64,000 bases of DNA from Kalaharituber pfeilii (taxonomy: Eukaryota > Ascomycota > Pezizomycetes > Pezizales > Pezizaceae): assembly GCA_015179045.1 (NCBI GenBank), contig WHUZ01000020.1, positions 310,001 to 374,000 of the forward strand. The letters run 5' to 3'. The notes beneath the pieces were generated by a model, which was not told where the DNA came from, did no database searches, and saw only the letters and a list, made by a program, of their open reading frames with translations. The position numbers and the translations under genes are program-made. Of the stretch, positions 43,201-55,242 are shown piece by piece. Numbering within the stretch: the first letter of the stretch is position 1; every line of letters begins with the position of its first letter.

Positions 43201-44731
43201 TACCAAATGGGGTAATGGTGTGGCCAACCAGGCTATGGTGTGAATGATGTGCCCTCTTGGTAACAGTGCTCTACTCCCTCTCCCTCATAATACTTACTCT
43301 ACAGGCCTATGACAACTATTGAAATTATCTATATGCTATTAGGTTAATTTGATATCACTAAATCCGAATCTACAGATGAAATTACAAAAAGTCAAAATCA
43401 AAAGATTCATGATCAAATTTGTTTTCCTCCGTGCCAAGCAAGACCTTATTTTACCCTATTCTGACCACTATTCCGAAAAAATTACGTCTTCTTTTTTTTT
43501 TTATGTCCCCTTTGTTTTATCTCTTTTTTTGTGGAGAATGGATTATATATGGGAAAGTCCATATAGGAACAAAGTAAGCCTATTCGAATGCGGTGGGGAA
43601 ATTGTGATTTTGTGCAAACAAATCTAAACTATCTATATGGATTTTTATTCGTTTCTTTTTCCTTTTTTCTGTACACATTTTGTTTGTTATTTTTATTTTC
43701 ACCTCCCTATAGGTATAGATCATATTCCGCATTGGATCGTTCGTGCACTATCTTGTCTTTTTTCCTCTGTTTGTGGCCTCGCTTAGGCAAGGGGATCAGT
43801 AGATGACGAGAGAAAGTGGCCTTGCGAGGTATGGAAACCCCCGACAGGAATAATCAATCTCCCACTTATATATGCATGACCCTGCGGACAATCTTTCAAT
43901 ATTTATATATAAACAACTTCTACACTTATCGTCGCTCTATTTGGATTTCTAGAGAGTCTATATCGGAATTCCTGAGCCTTCTAAGGGGAGATCGAGTGTG
44001 TTCCTGTCAATCGCCACAGCCACTTGCCACATTCCACTGTTTTCCCCGCCACCTAGGCCTTCGAATAAATGAGCGTGCACAATGACTCCGACACCGCAAG
44101 GCTTTGTACCGTCCAAAGTGCATCGTTAAGGGCGATTCCTTTAAGGTTGACTGCCTACAGCTTCCAATTTGTACGCCTGGGAGAGAGTGATACTGGCAAG
44201 GTCCGAATATTATGATGGCAGTATATTCAAAGTCAAGATTGACTTCTGTGGTAACAGATACTGGTAATCAATTCCCAGCACCAATCAGCACGACTGAGCT
44301 AAATAATTTCGAATAAAAATAAAGATAGTAAGAAGGTTGCTACGAAGGATTTGAATCAGAGTATGAAAAAATGGAAAAAGCAACTAGCATTGGATGTTAG
44401 GTGCATTGCTTCCGTATAAGTCCCGTTTGGGCAATTGCAAAAATATAATTACGCAATACTGTAATATATATTTGCTTGTCATAAATACTTAGAATATGTA
44501 CACGCCGTTCGTATGCGCGTACCTCCCCAACACACAGCTATATAATTAGCAGTGAACCAACAAATACAGAGCTGTTTCAGGAAACATATTCACATAAGCC
44601 GTTCCCTCACTACAAGCCATTAAACTTCTGAAAGAGAACTTTTGTTTTTAACTAGACATAAATTATTTACTACCAAATCTCTAATCACAGTTCTGTCCCA
44701 AAGATTAATTTCCTACTCCTCTTGCGCCCTT
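43201..44731. other. AT-rich intergenic region, no gene assigned
   Basis: 43340-44090 carries three overlapping plus-strand ORFs of 72-92 codons, rich in Phe/Leu/Ser, without recognisable motifs. I considered organelle-derived DNA but cannot support it. Confidence 0.35.
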
Positions 44732-45306
44732 TTACTTCCTCCCCTCCTCGCTCTTTCCCTCACCTGCAATTTTTTCCACTCCGCCGCCAATCTTGCCCTC
44801 AGTCGTAAACTGCTTCCCGATCATACCTTCCTTGTCAAAGGGCCCTCCAATTTTCTGTCCCACTTGCCCAACCATTCCTTCGGCTGTCCATCCCCCCCCG
44901 TCCTACGTCAGTTTTCCTACTTCATACAAAACTGGGAAATTTAACAGATGAACTACTCACGCTGAAATTGTCTTCCCACAACACCCTCACTCGAAAGCGG
45001 ATTCTTCATTCCCCCGCTCTCTTTCGCGCCGCCTTCACCACCGCCAGAAACCTCGCCCCCCTCCTTCCTCTCCATCATGCCCGAAGAGGTCATGCCGCCG
45101 CTCTGCGCAGGGAAGCCCCGTCCCGCCTGACTCTCGAGTCTGCTCTGGGGGTCAGCGGCCGGCATACCGGTAGACGAGGCAGAGAAGCCAGAACTGCCAG
45201 TAGAACCTTTAGATGGGGCCTCGTGGACACCCTCGGAAAGGTCTGTTGAAGGAAAGGCGGACTCCGCGCCGATGTTGAAGGATTTGGATGTTCGAGGATC
45301 GGACAT
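44732..45306 (-). CDS. Small hydrophilic protein with repeated G-x-(I/V)-G-x-(Q)-F motifs, two exons
   Basis: Exon 1 45306-44961, 77-nt intron 44960-44884 (C|GTGAGT ... GGACAG|CC), exon 2 44883-44732: 498 nt, 165 aa. The N-terminal two thirds are Ser/Gly-rich and disordered. At the splice junction and in exon 2 a motif recurs: GVVGRQFQPEGMVGQVG, GGPFDKEGMIGKQFTTEGKI, GGGVEKIAGEG. Small fungal proteins with GPFDKEGMIGKQF-type repeats are widespread and poorly characterised, sometimes compared with stress-induced hydrophilic proteins; I do not assign a function. Phase, length and repeat continuity across the intron support the model. Confidence 0.72.
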
Positions 45307-46340
45307 TGTGAGGGATTGGTGGGATAAGGTGTATTGATTTTATATATACGAGGATTGTTTTCTGGTTGTGGTAAATTCGGATGCGCGTGTGTTGTTCTCA
45401 GACCAAGTCAACAAAAATGGTATATCTTCCATTTGAAATTACGTCCTTTGACCAATATATACCTCCTCACCATACGTATCCAAGTCCGCCGTATGCCTGC
45501 CCAGCCACATCAGGCTTCTGAGAGTTCCATATCGCATGCGGTACATGTGACGTAAGAGGTAGACTCGTAGACTCTTGATGGGACATAGGGTCTTGGCATG
45601 AGACTAGATGAGACCTCCTGCATCTCGTAACGCGAAACAGCTGATTAAGCGGATGCTTCTGTGATATGTGTGACGTCAGCACGGAACGGCGTAACAAGGT
45701 AAAGTACATAGCTGTCGCCGCCAAATGGAGCAAGGAAACTATCTAATAAACGCCCTTGACCTCATAATACCCTGTTCTCGAGTCCAGACTCTCTTGGGCA
45801 CGCTCAGTGAAGAGTCTAGAAACGAAAACAAATGATACCAGCAAGCACGCGAACAACCTGCAAGCAGCTTGGAACAAAGTAAAGAAACTTTAACCGCGGC
45901 CCGTTTTTGGCTTGAGTGGGGAGGGCTGGCTGATCGTGCTGCGCAGTTTTGAGTCGATGTGACTAGCAGCTATGACTGCTGGCTTATGATAGATAACCTT
46001 AGCACAGCTCCAGATTTTTTTGCCTGTGTGGTAAACTATCGTAATTGTGACTTGTATTCATTGCACAGAAGTAGTTGAGGGTAAATTATACACCGTAGTT
46101 GACATGTTAATCTAGCGCCTTAGTTCCTGCATGAGGCGCTTGTGCGGTCGAAGAGATTGTTACACCGTCGGATAGAATGTGGGAAGAATGGAGGAATGAT
46201 TGATCCGCGTGGTAGGCCTATCGGGGGTAATTGCATGGAGACTCTCCGGCGGAGGAAGGGGTATATAGAGATGAGAATGAGAAAGGTTATGTTATGTTAG
46301 GTGAATTAGTTGTTATTGAATACAGTATTTTTCCTGTCAT
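45307..46340. other. No gene seen
   Basis: Upstream region of the small protein gene and flank of the retroelement cluster; no feature recognised. Confidence 0.4.
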
Positions 46341-47900
46341 AGCAACATGAATTTTACATGATAGCAACACTGCATCGAGAAAAAAGGAAATCCAAGATCC
46401 ACGCCCAACCATTGAGCAACACTGGCATGTTTCAAGTAAGGGAACCACGTTTCCTTAGGAAAAGAATCGAACCGTCGTTGATCTCAACGCGAAAATCCAC
46501 GAGCGCCACCAGACCAGGATCTAGCGAGGAAGTAAACTGGACACGAGTTAATCCCAGCAAGCCGGAACGGGAGACCTGGCCACCATACTGAAAATTACAC
46601 CGCAAATATCGGGGGACGAGAATGACTACCCAGCCTGGGTAGTGGAAGCTAGAAGGCAACAGCGTCGCCAGAAACTATGATATTAGTTAAAGTATACGGA
46701 ACCACACCCAAACCGTCGTCTGGAGCAACAGACTGGGATGGTAAGTCAGATAAAGCTCTAGATTACTTAATGGACAGCTGTGAAAAGGAGGTGCAATTGA
46801 CAGTATCAAACGCCGCGGAAGTATGGAAAACTTTAAGGATAACTACGAAGGCTAAACTAGAATACATTTGTCCTCCCTCCTCAGGAGCGTAACTCATTTA
46901 GAACTCGATGATAGAAAGAATTCTCTCATTGCCGAATTCGAGCGATGGTGGCACAAACTCGCACAGGCCGCCAGTGCCGAATCAGCAACCTCAACATCGC
47001 TTGCGGCAGGAATACATCTGCTTTGCCAGAGCGACGCATGGAAAGCGACCATGCTGTTGGCCTCACTACCCTGAATGCAACCCTATCAAAATATCATCGA
47101 CAATATTACCTCCAAGGAAGATAAGCCTACCTATGCCAATGTGGTGATGAGACTAAGGGAAGTAACACCTAGGAAGAAAGCTTCCGAAGACGAAACCATA
47201 ACAAGAGATCCCCAAGCGGCCCTCGCAGTTGCCCAAGAAGTGAAGAAAAAGATGAGACGTTGGCACTACAAGCGAGCGAGGTATCTAGGAACCAACCACA
47301 CCATAGCCTCGATGATTCGGAACAATCTCTTTGGAAGTGGTCTCCCGAAAAACCTCTGGCCATATGTGATGGAATACGCAGTGTTTGTGAAAAATAGGCT
47401 GCCGCACGTCACCCTGGGAGGAAAGGTCCTGCTGGAGATAGCTCGGCCTGGAACCAACATCCAAGAAGAACGATCAACCTTTCGAGAATTCGGAGAACCT
47501 GTATATGTACACACGTATAACGAGAGCGCGCCATAGCAGCAAGAATACTCACACCCTCCCTCACTCACGGGATCTATCAGGTGCTTCTAGCAAATAACAG
47601 AATAACTACCGCGAAAAATCTGTGAAGAAGGGACCCGAGGAATAATGCAACAGAAATCACCATAGATAAGATAGATAGTGCAATGCCGTCCCAACTGGAG
47701 AATCAACAAGAAGAGCAGAGCCAGCTCGTACCGGGCACTTTTCTAAACCCCAAGACTTCCCCACACCCAGAGTCTAGACCAACTACGCCAGAACCTCATA
47801 CTGAGCCAGAGACAAGAAAGAGTGGCCCTCCGTTATTTCTGGAAGGAGGATGGACAAGCTACAGAAGCACATTCCCAGAAGCCATTGCGGCGCGGGCCGG
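46341..47900 (+). mobile_element. Ty1/Copia retrotransposon remnant
   Basis: A Gag-like segment (DWDGKSDKALDYLMDSCEKE, AAEVWKTL, then in another frame LDDRKNSLIAEFERWWHKL, YQNIIDNITSKEDK) runs within a short distance into an integrase C-terminal segment (WHYKRARYLGTNHTIASMIR, LPKNLWPYVMEYAVFVKNRL, then a decayed HGIYQVLL-like block at about 47565). Zinc knuckle, protease and the integrase catalytic core are missing, so about 1 kb or more has been deleted. 47683-47961 is probably the linker region. No LTRs were recognised. A LINE follows directly. Confidence 0.65.
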
Positions 47901-48197
47901 CGAAAGGCAGCTGTTTCAGGAAGCCGCCGAGCCCAGCCAAAGCCAACCCCAATTGCGATGATCCTCAACGCTGAACAAAGGTATGGACTCCAGGACAAGG
48001 CTAGATGAAAAGGCTATGCGAGACAGGATAAACAGGAACTTCGGCCCCGGTGCACCGTACTAGGTGAGATTCACAGTCCTAGACAAGGAGTTCCCCAAGG
48101 AGAGAATCCTTATCCTAGAAGACACGCAACACAAGACAGGACCGAGAAAACTGGGTCCCCTCGAGGCCGCAACTAGAGAAGGCCCCGAGCGCTGAAA

Positions 48198-48773
48198 GTG
48201 GATTGGGACCACAGAATGGTGGAGTTAGTCACATTCGACATCGGCACGAACGAAGGCCTCGAACGGATCGGAAGGGAATTGAGAATTGAAAACCCAGGGG
48301 TACTTGCGGGCAGATCGCCCAGAAGATTAACCGACAGACAGATCCCGGTTAAAAAGGACAACAAAGCGGTGTCGCTCTTTGTGACGGACAGCGTTGTGGA
48401 AACACTCAAGTCAGGCTTGCTATTCCGGGGGGAGAAAATCAAGGCTCACCTGAGGGCAGATCTAGGTAAGGAGGCCACCGGAAAGGCCAGACGATACAGG
48501 TACACGGCACTGGACGGATACTGCCGACACTTTGAGGTCGGACAAGTCATAGAATGGATCCCAAAGCAAAGAAACCTCCCGGAACACCTCAAGAGCTCAC
48601 CGGCAAGAAGAGACGCCATGGACCCCATCAACCTAAATGAGACCCCCTTCGCAAAGTCATGCCAATGCTGCAACAAGAAAGGCGGCCACGAAGAAGGATG
48701 CGAGCGCTACGAGACAGCGAAGAACAAACCGTCCCCAACTAGGGCACCAGGGTACCGGGGGATCCGACTATGA
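48198..48773 (+). pseudogene. Family-A LINE ORF1 (3' part)
   Basis: An open frame of 191 codons with nucleocapsid-like features and a C-terminal Cys/His cluster (CQCCNKKGGHEEGC), an irregular version of the CCHC knuckle. Upstream coding (48000-48190) is in a different frame with stops, so ORF1 is broken. The stop overlaps the ORF2 start as ATGA (48770-48773), an arrangement typical of stop/re-start translation. Confidence 0.65.
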
Positions 48774-51700
48774 TTAGAATCGCATACCAGAATGTGGGGA
48801 GGTCGGTGTTGGACGGACCTCGCGTTCCAGGAAGCGGCGGACAGGAAGATCGATATATTATTCATAGGGGAGTGTTGGCGGGCACCCGGGGGAGGAACCA
48901 CCTTCCATCCAGGATTCACCAACGTACATACACCATCAAAGAACGGACGTGTGGCAGCATACATGAAAAAGGACAGAATAGACGACACAAAGATAAAGGA
49001 AAAGACAACCACGTAACCATACACACAAAAGTCACGGGAGTGTACTGGAACAAGGAAGCGAGTGTCGAGAACGAGCTAGAAGACATCGGAACAGTAGACC
49101 TAGTTTTAGGGGACTGCAATAGCCACCACGTAGACTGGTCACCGAAACAGGACAAAAGGGGCACCACCCTCAGAGACACTCTGCACGCCCTCGGACTACG
49201 CCAACAAATGGATAGCAACACCATCTCATGGACTCGCATAGTAGATGGGCAACTAAGAACCGCTCTGTTGGACTTGGTATTCGCCAGAACCGGAGACTGG
49301 AGAAGCACCGGGACATCATGGATAGCCGGATCCGACCACGCCATGATAATAGGCAGCCTCACCACAGCTACAAAAACGGCCACGAGGACTATAAGGGTAA
49401 CCGACTGGGACAAGTGGGAGGAATTTGTGGAAAGATGGGGCAACAGATCCCTAGCAGAAGGGGTCGATGGATACGAGCTATTATGCGAGCTGAGCAACAA
49501 ATTCACTAAGGAGGCCCGGATCACACACAGGACCAAACGATGGTTTGACAAGGAGGTGAAAGAAGCTCGAAGGATGACACGAGCCATACTGAGGAAGAAC
49601 AGCGGCGCCTCAAACGCCACCAGAACCAGGGCAAGGAGAATCCTAAGGGACATAATTAGAGAAAAGAAGAAGACGTACTGGGAGGATTTCGTCGAGGAGG
49701 AAAGAATAACGTCACCCTGGGACATCTTCAGACTAGCCAGGGACCCCTTCAGACAGAGAGAACTAATGGGGATCCCAGGAAGCGACCAAGAAATCGCCGA
49801 GGCCTTAATCAAACGCAATTTCATCACTGAGGGACAGGACCACCCAGCCCCATCAATTACCCCCATGGGACTCACAATGGATAAGGACCAAGCTCGGAAG
49901 GCAATAGACAAAGCCCTCTCGAGAACAAAATCCAAATTGGCACCAGGACCAGATGGCATTCAATATGGACTCCTAAAAATGCTGAAAGGCACAACCCTCT
50001 GGGCAGCAGTACGAGAGAAGATAGTGGAATACATTAACGGCAGCTACAACTTCGCCAGGGGGCTCGACGTAGTAATGATACTAGAAAAGGGCAAGCCAAG
50101 AGACCAGCCCGGCGGCTGGAGACCCATTACACTCCTCAACACGGTAGCCAAACTGGGGCAGAAGGTCATAGCGGACATGCTACAGAGACAGGACAGTCCC
50201 TTCCGGGATACACAGCTCGGGGGCAGACCCCATCGGGGAGCGGAGGACCTGCAGAGACAGACATTGAAAGAAATAGATCACAGACTGAAACAAAAACACT
50301 GGGTGGCACTAGTCGGAAACGATATCAAATCGGCCTTCAACTTCCTCAGAAGGGACGGAGTGGTAGTACGCATCAAGACCGTCAACCGCACCCTGGCAAG
50401 CTTCGTAGAAGCATTCCTGATGCCGAACAACTTCAACTTGGTATGGGACGGACAGAAACGCTCCACCGGCAGAATGCTAGACGGCACCCCCCAGGGTTCG
50501 CCCCTTTCCCTAGTCCTATTCCTGAGAGGGATAGCACCAGTTGCCGAGAAGACAGATCAGAGAAACTTCACAAGATCTTACGTGGACGACTCTCACAGTG
50601 TGATATCCCACACATCACTTCCGAAATTGCACCAGGCCATAAAAGCACAAGTCCGAGACACTAATTGTAGGAGTAAAAGGGCCGGCATACAGACTGACAG
50701 GACTGACAATAGACTGGGAACTGAAATACCAGCAGCACCATATAAAACGCCTGCAACTCGGCAAAGCCACATGGGACGTAGCGACAAGGCTAACCCACTT
50801 GCCCCTGGACAAGAAGCGACAGATATTCACCAGCGCTGCACGCACCATCGCAATATGGGGCTGCTGGGAATGGCAAGATTACGCGAAAGGAGCCCCGGCC
50901 CACACCAAGATAAAGGACCTGGAGGGATGGCAATATAGAGTCGCCCAAAAGATCACTGCCGCGCCATGGGGCACAAGTCGCGATCTGGTCGAGGGACTCG
51001 CCAATCTGGAATCGATGCAGACTCTTCTGGAAGGAGAACACAGAAGGGTAGAGGCACGCGCCCTGCGCTTCCCTAGCGAACCCTTACGGGAAAAGCTCCA
51101 GGACAGCCGATACCTAAGGGGCTCCCTGACACATAAAAGCCCCCTCCCACCAGCAATACTACCCACCCTCACGGCAGACACCGAGAAAGAGGAATGGGAA
51201 AGGGCCATAGCGGATGCAGAAGATGAGGGCTGGAATGCCTTCTACACAGACGACGGGAGCAGAATGAACAACATCACCGGCTCAGGCACCTACGGCAACG
51301 GACACCCGACCTCGTCTTACCTGGGCACACAGAGCACGGTCAATGATGTGGAACTCATAGCCATGGGCGAAGCACTAGATCACCAGGACGGAGAACTGCT
51401 GTGCACGGTCAATGATGCCGAGCTGATAGCGGTTGGGGAGGCAATGCGAAGAGAGGGGGAGCTGCTGATTATCACAGACTCCAGGACCACGGTGACGAGG
51501 ATGAAGGGGATAGCCAGGGGGGACCCTACGCCGGAGGGTGCAGCGGAGCTGGTGAGGAGAAGGTGGGAGGAGAGGACGTCGAAAGGGGACCGAGACCTGG
51601 CGCTCCTGTGGGTTAAAGCACATGAAGGGATAGTGGGTAACACCGAGGCGGACAGGGCGGCCAAAGTAGCCACGGCGTTACAATACCAGGACGAGACGGT

Positions 51701-52040
51701 GACGGAGGCGGGCATCCGACAAGAGGCAAAGAACAGGAGAGGGGAGGAGAGAAAGAGACTACAACTGACGTACAGACCACTGGAATACCTGGGGACCAGA
51801 AGGAGGGTGTCCACACTCGCAGGCATAATGGGGCACAAAGGACTGAGACAATGGAGACACCGGATAGGAAAAGAAGAGTCACCGGAGTGCAGGTGCTGTG
51901 GAAAAGCCCTCGAGAATTACAGACACATAACAAAAGACTGTGAGGCGTGGAAGAAGAGATTACCGGGAGGCGAGGCGCGGATGAAGATGCCAAAGGGGGG
52001 GAGAAGGGGAAGAAGAAAGAGGGGGAGAAGGAGGGGATGA
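48770..52040 (+). pseudogene. Family-A LINE ORF2, frameshifted; its end is a fusion of two LINE copies
   Basis: Endonuclease: RIAYQNVGRS, then in a shifted frame (about 48810-49010) AADRKIDILFIGECW and PSKNGRVAAYMKKD, then LVLGDCNSHHVDW and AGSDHAMI. Reverse transcriptase: KLAPGPDGIQYGLLK, GGWRPITLLNTVAKL, DIKSAFNFLRRDGV, DGTPQGSPLSLVLF, active site SYVDDSH. After about 50660 the frame shifts again to 50799-52040: WGCWEWQDYAKGA, RNase H YTDDGS, VELIAMGEAL, then from 51402 the inserted copy (AELIAVGEAM, IITDSRT, HEGIVGNTEADRAAK) and its zinc motif CRCCGKALENYRHITKDC. Confidence 0.8.
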
Positions 52041-52203
52041 AACTGGTTGAGGTGTTGGACTGGGCAGCGAGCTAGTTTCTTTGTTTCACACACTCTACTT
52101 CTCTTTATGATTTATCAGTTACTATTTGTCCTTTATGTACCTAACACCTCGCCGTAGCCTACCAGGCGGCACGCGAGTAATGAAATAAAAAAAAATAAAA
52201 AAA
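51402..52203 (+). mobile_element. Younger 5'-truncated family-A LINE nested in the older copy
   Basis: Flanked by a perfect 12-bp duplication GGAGAACTGCTG (51390-51401 and 52204-52215). It starts inside RNase H (TGCACGGTCAATGATGCCGA), runs to the LINE stop at 52040, the 3' hairpin (CTCGCCGTAGCCTACCAGGC) and a poly(A) interrupted by a T. It landed in frame in the same domain of a sister copy, so the fused reading stays open and repeats the segment (V/A)ELIA(M/V)GEA twice. Confidence 0.92.
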
Positions 52204-53007
52204 GGAGAACTGCTGCTAGTGACAAACTCCAAGGTAGCCATCTCCAAACTTCAAAAAGTAGCCCGGGGAGAACCCACACACGAAGGCGCATCACAACTGG
52301 TCCGGGAAAAATGGGAGGCGAGAGCCCAAAGAGGCGATCACGACGTAGCAGTGATGTGGGTGAAGGGCCATAAAGGGATCAAGGGCAACACGGAAGCAGA
52401 CAGAACCACCAAGATAGGCGCACACCTCCAATACCAAGACGAGACCATCACCGAAGCAGGAATAAGACAACTGTCCAGAACATGGAGAGCCTCGGAGAGG
52501 AACCGACTGGATCTCACTTATAGACCGCTGACACGACTAGGGCAAAGAGTTCGACACTCGCTGGTATATTTGGAGGCAAGTGACTGAGAAAATGGCAACA
52601 TACAATCGGCAAAGCCGACAGCCCGGAATGCCGATGGTGCGGTGAAGAGGAGGATTCCACTACACACGTTCTCACCAGGTGCAGGATATGGAAAAGGAAA
52701 TGGCCAGGAGGTATGGCGGATCTGATCCAGCCACCCAAGAGCAAGGACAAGGACCCTCTGATGGATATTCTGGAATGGGCGGGAAGATAGGGAATGACGG
52801 ACTATTTTATCTACTTTTTCTGTATAGGCACGAAGACGACGGACTATTTCCTATTTCCCTTTCTCACATCTACTTCTCTCTATAGGCACGGAGACGACGG
52901 ACTATCTCCTATTTCTCTTTCATTTATACTTATTTCCTTATTGTATTTAACCTCGCCATAGCCCATAGGGCGGCACGCCAGTAATGATATACAAAAAAAA
53001 AAAAAAA

Positions 53008-54826
53008 CTCCAAAGGACATTCTCCTTGATTGAGGGTAACGGCTACACACAGCGATGTCGTGCATAACATGAGCAAGAGCAAGTACAGAAACAGGCTCCT
53101 CTCATGATCATCCGGACCAATCCAATATATAATTCAAAAAAGAAAAACTAACATCAGGAACGAGGAAAACAAGCTCGTAGGCAAAGAAAAAGGACGAATA
53201 CACAGTTCTCTCGTTAAACTTGCACCGAATCCATCGATCCCATTCCATCGACTCCCCGATTTCCATTTCCTATCCAATCCCCTAACGACCGCGTCATTGA
53301 CATTGTAACCCATCCGAACAATCATCCAAAGAACCATAAAACAGCGCCGGGTGCCCTCTAGACCGGATCGAGGCCCTTTGCCTACCGGTCCCAATGCAGA
53401 AAAATTAACCCTTTAATTCTGCCCCACATGTTAGCGTTGATACAATATTCAGGTTACTTGCGAAATGCCAGAAGGGCCAAAGTTCCGGAGACCAAACTCC
53501 GTAGTACGAAGCAAATGTCGGAAGGTGTTCAAAGTATGCAGATTGTACCTAATCCCTGGCAGCAAATCATCTCAAGCAGCCAGCTTCATGAACCCTCCAG
53601 TAGGATTCCAAACAGGGGTGCTCCCGAAAGAGAGGCGGTGTTGATAGGAGAGTTAATGGTGTAGGCCCGGTTTAATCACGTTCCTGAGAGCGGAGCCATT
53701 AGTCGATGTGCCTCTGCCAATATTGATCCGGTTCCCATCTGACAGCTTACTTCAAACCATTAGCAGTTAAAGCCTCTGATCATCTGGTATCCAGTCCCTC
53801 AAGATCAGTGATCCCACATCTCTCTAAAACCGAACTGCTTCCCGCTTGGGTGTCCAGTTCCTGGCTCAGGTTTAGTACACTCGTAGCGTAGCCGGAAATT
53901 GCGAAGTGTCTCTGAAGGAAGTTTTAAGTGCGGCAATTGGGATATATAGTGTTTTTTTTTGATGCGAGGAAACTGGAACAGAGTTTTTGCCATAGCTTGT
54001 CTCACTTATTCACCATTTGGCGAGGACCACGGGCGATGAAAACATCATAGTGCTGCCAAATTTTGTAGCAGTCGTGTATCTATCCCCACACTTCCTCATT
54101 CGGCATCAAAAAGGCTTATGTAACCACTCCATAACCACGCGGTTATCACATGCGTACGACCATTTGGAGAATTACAATTATACAGTATACATGGAGTGGA
54201 ACCCATTGGATCCAGTCTACAAGCTCGTGCAGTTTTTCGAACAGTAAAGGAATAAGTATCTATAAAGCAAGTTCTATGCTGGTTGCACTGCTGGCATCTG
54301 ACTGGCCTCGGTTGGTTTGGCCGGTCGAGGGGAAATTTAAAGCACGCCTGAGCAAAGCCACAAGAAGTATTCATGCATTTACCCGCAGGCACGACGACTT
54401 TGCGCGCGCCAGGCCACTGGGTCGGCTCAAATCATCATCACGTTCACCAGTGGCATTCAAGCCGACAAAATCAGAAGTTATCCAGTGATGTGCTAAAGGT
54501 GCATGGCCTGAAGAGACGAGAGACCGATACTTTGGCCTGACTTGAGTCATGGTCATATTGGATATATATGGCAAGGTCGGTTTGAACAGTAATCATTGGC
54601 CCCCAATACTACCTCGCTTTACTCACGACCGTACGTTATATAACGTTAACGTTGACGTTTGATTCCCAGGTTATGTACTTACAAATAGTGATGCTATTGC
54701 TGCAGCATACGTTATATAATGCGCATGTTGTATCGCTCTTGTGTCAGAGAAAGAAGTGAACTTAAGAACATCATATTACTATACCGATTAAAAAGTGGTC
54801 TGGCATTAGCATGTAAGCTCGTATTT
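53008..54826. other. No gene assigned
   Basis: About 1.8 kb with short ORFs on both strands (for example 53428-53664 plus and 54150-54488 plus) without motifs or clear splicing. It could be flanking Copia sequence, but I see no conserved block. Confidence 0.4.
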
Positions 54827-54880
54827 TGGCCCTGCTATGGTAAGTAGCTGTGAGCCCGGTTACATGGGAAAAAAAAAAAA
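54827..54880 (+). mobile_element. Family-B LINE micro-insertion
   Basis: A 54-bp insert beginning TGGCCCTGC with a diverged hairpin and poly(A). Perfect 14-bp duplication GTAAGCTCGTATTT (54813-54826, 54881-54894). Confidence 0.88.
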
Positions 54881-55242
54881 GTAAGCTCGTATTTACCACT
54901 GAGCAAACTTATCTATTACCATTTTCCGCAATAAATATTATCTTGACTCATAAACTAGCTATTTTATTCCCACGTATGAATATACCTGTACTGCTCGCTG
55001 AAACGATCATTACTTGTAAGTACTTGTTGTTGGCTCCAATAATTGCCTTTTGTAGTGAGTACCAGTTTGGTAAATCCTTTAGTTGCCGGGGTAGAGGTAC
55101 GTGCGCTCTTTTTGTTGCACTACTTAGTTGCACGGTCTTCCGAGCTTTTAGCGTCTTCGCTTCAGACTGTATATCCCCGGGTATCGCGACCGGTCGCACC
55201 CCATATAAATTTCCTTCGTCATAGCCCAGTCTTGGTGCGAAT

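Larger units (their letters stand above)
47950..53007 (+). mobile_element. Near-complete family-A Tad1-like LINE, interrupted by a younger copy
   Basis: ORF1 (to 48773) and ORF2 (endonuclease, reverse transcriptase, RNase H, zinc motif) are followed by a 3' end with the family-A hairpin (CCTCGCCATAGCCCATAGGG) and a poly(A) of about 14 at 53007. The insertion 51402-52203 splits RNase H. After it the older copy resumes with LLLVTNSKVAISKL, WVKGHKGIKGNTEADR and the terminal CRWCGEEEDSTTHVLTRC. The 5' boundary within Copia-derived sequence is approximate; no flanking duplication was found for the older copy. Confidence 0.85.

Noticed and set aside
43340..44090. AT-rich stretch with Phe/Leu-rich ORFs as organelle-derived DNA
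   Set aside because: No recognisable organellar gene or rRNA/tRNA sequence; composition alone is not enough.
48916..49959. 347-codon minus-strand ORF
   Set aside because: Antisense shadow of LINE ORF2, which has endonuclease and reverse transcriptase motifs on the plus strand.
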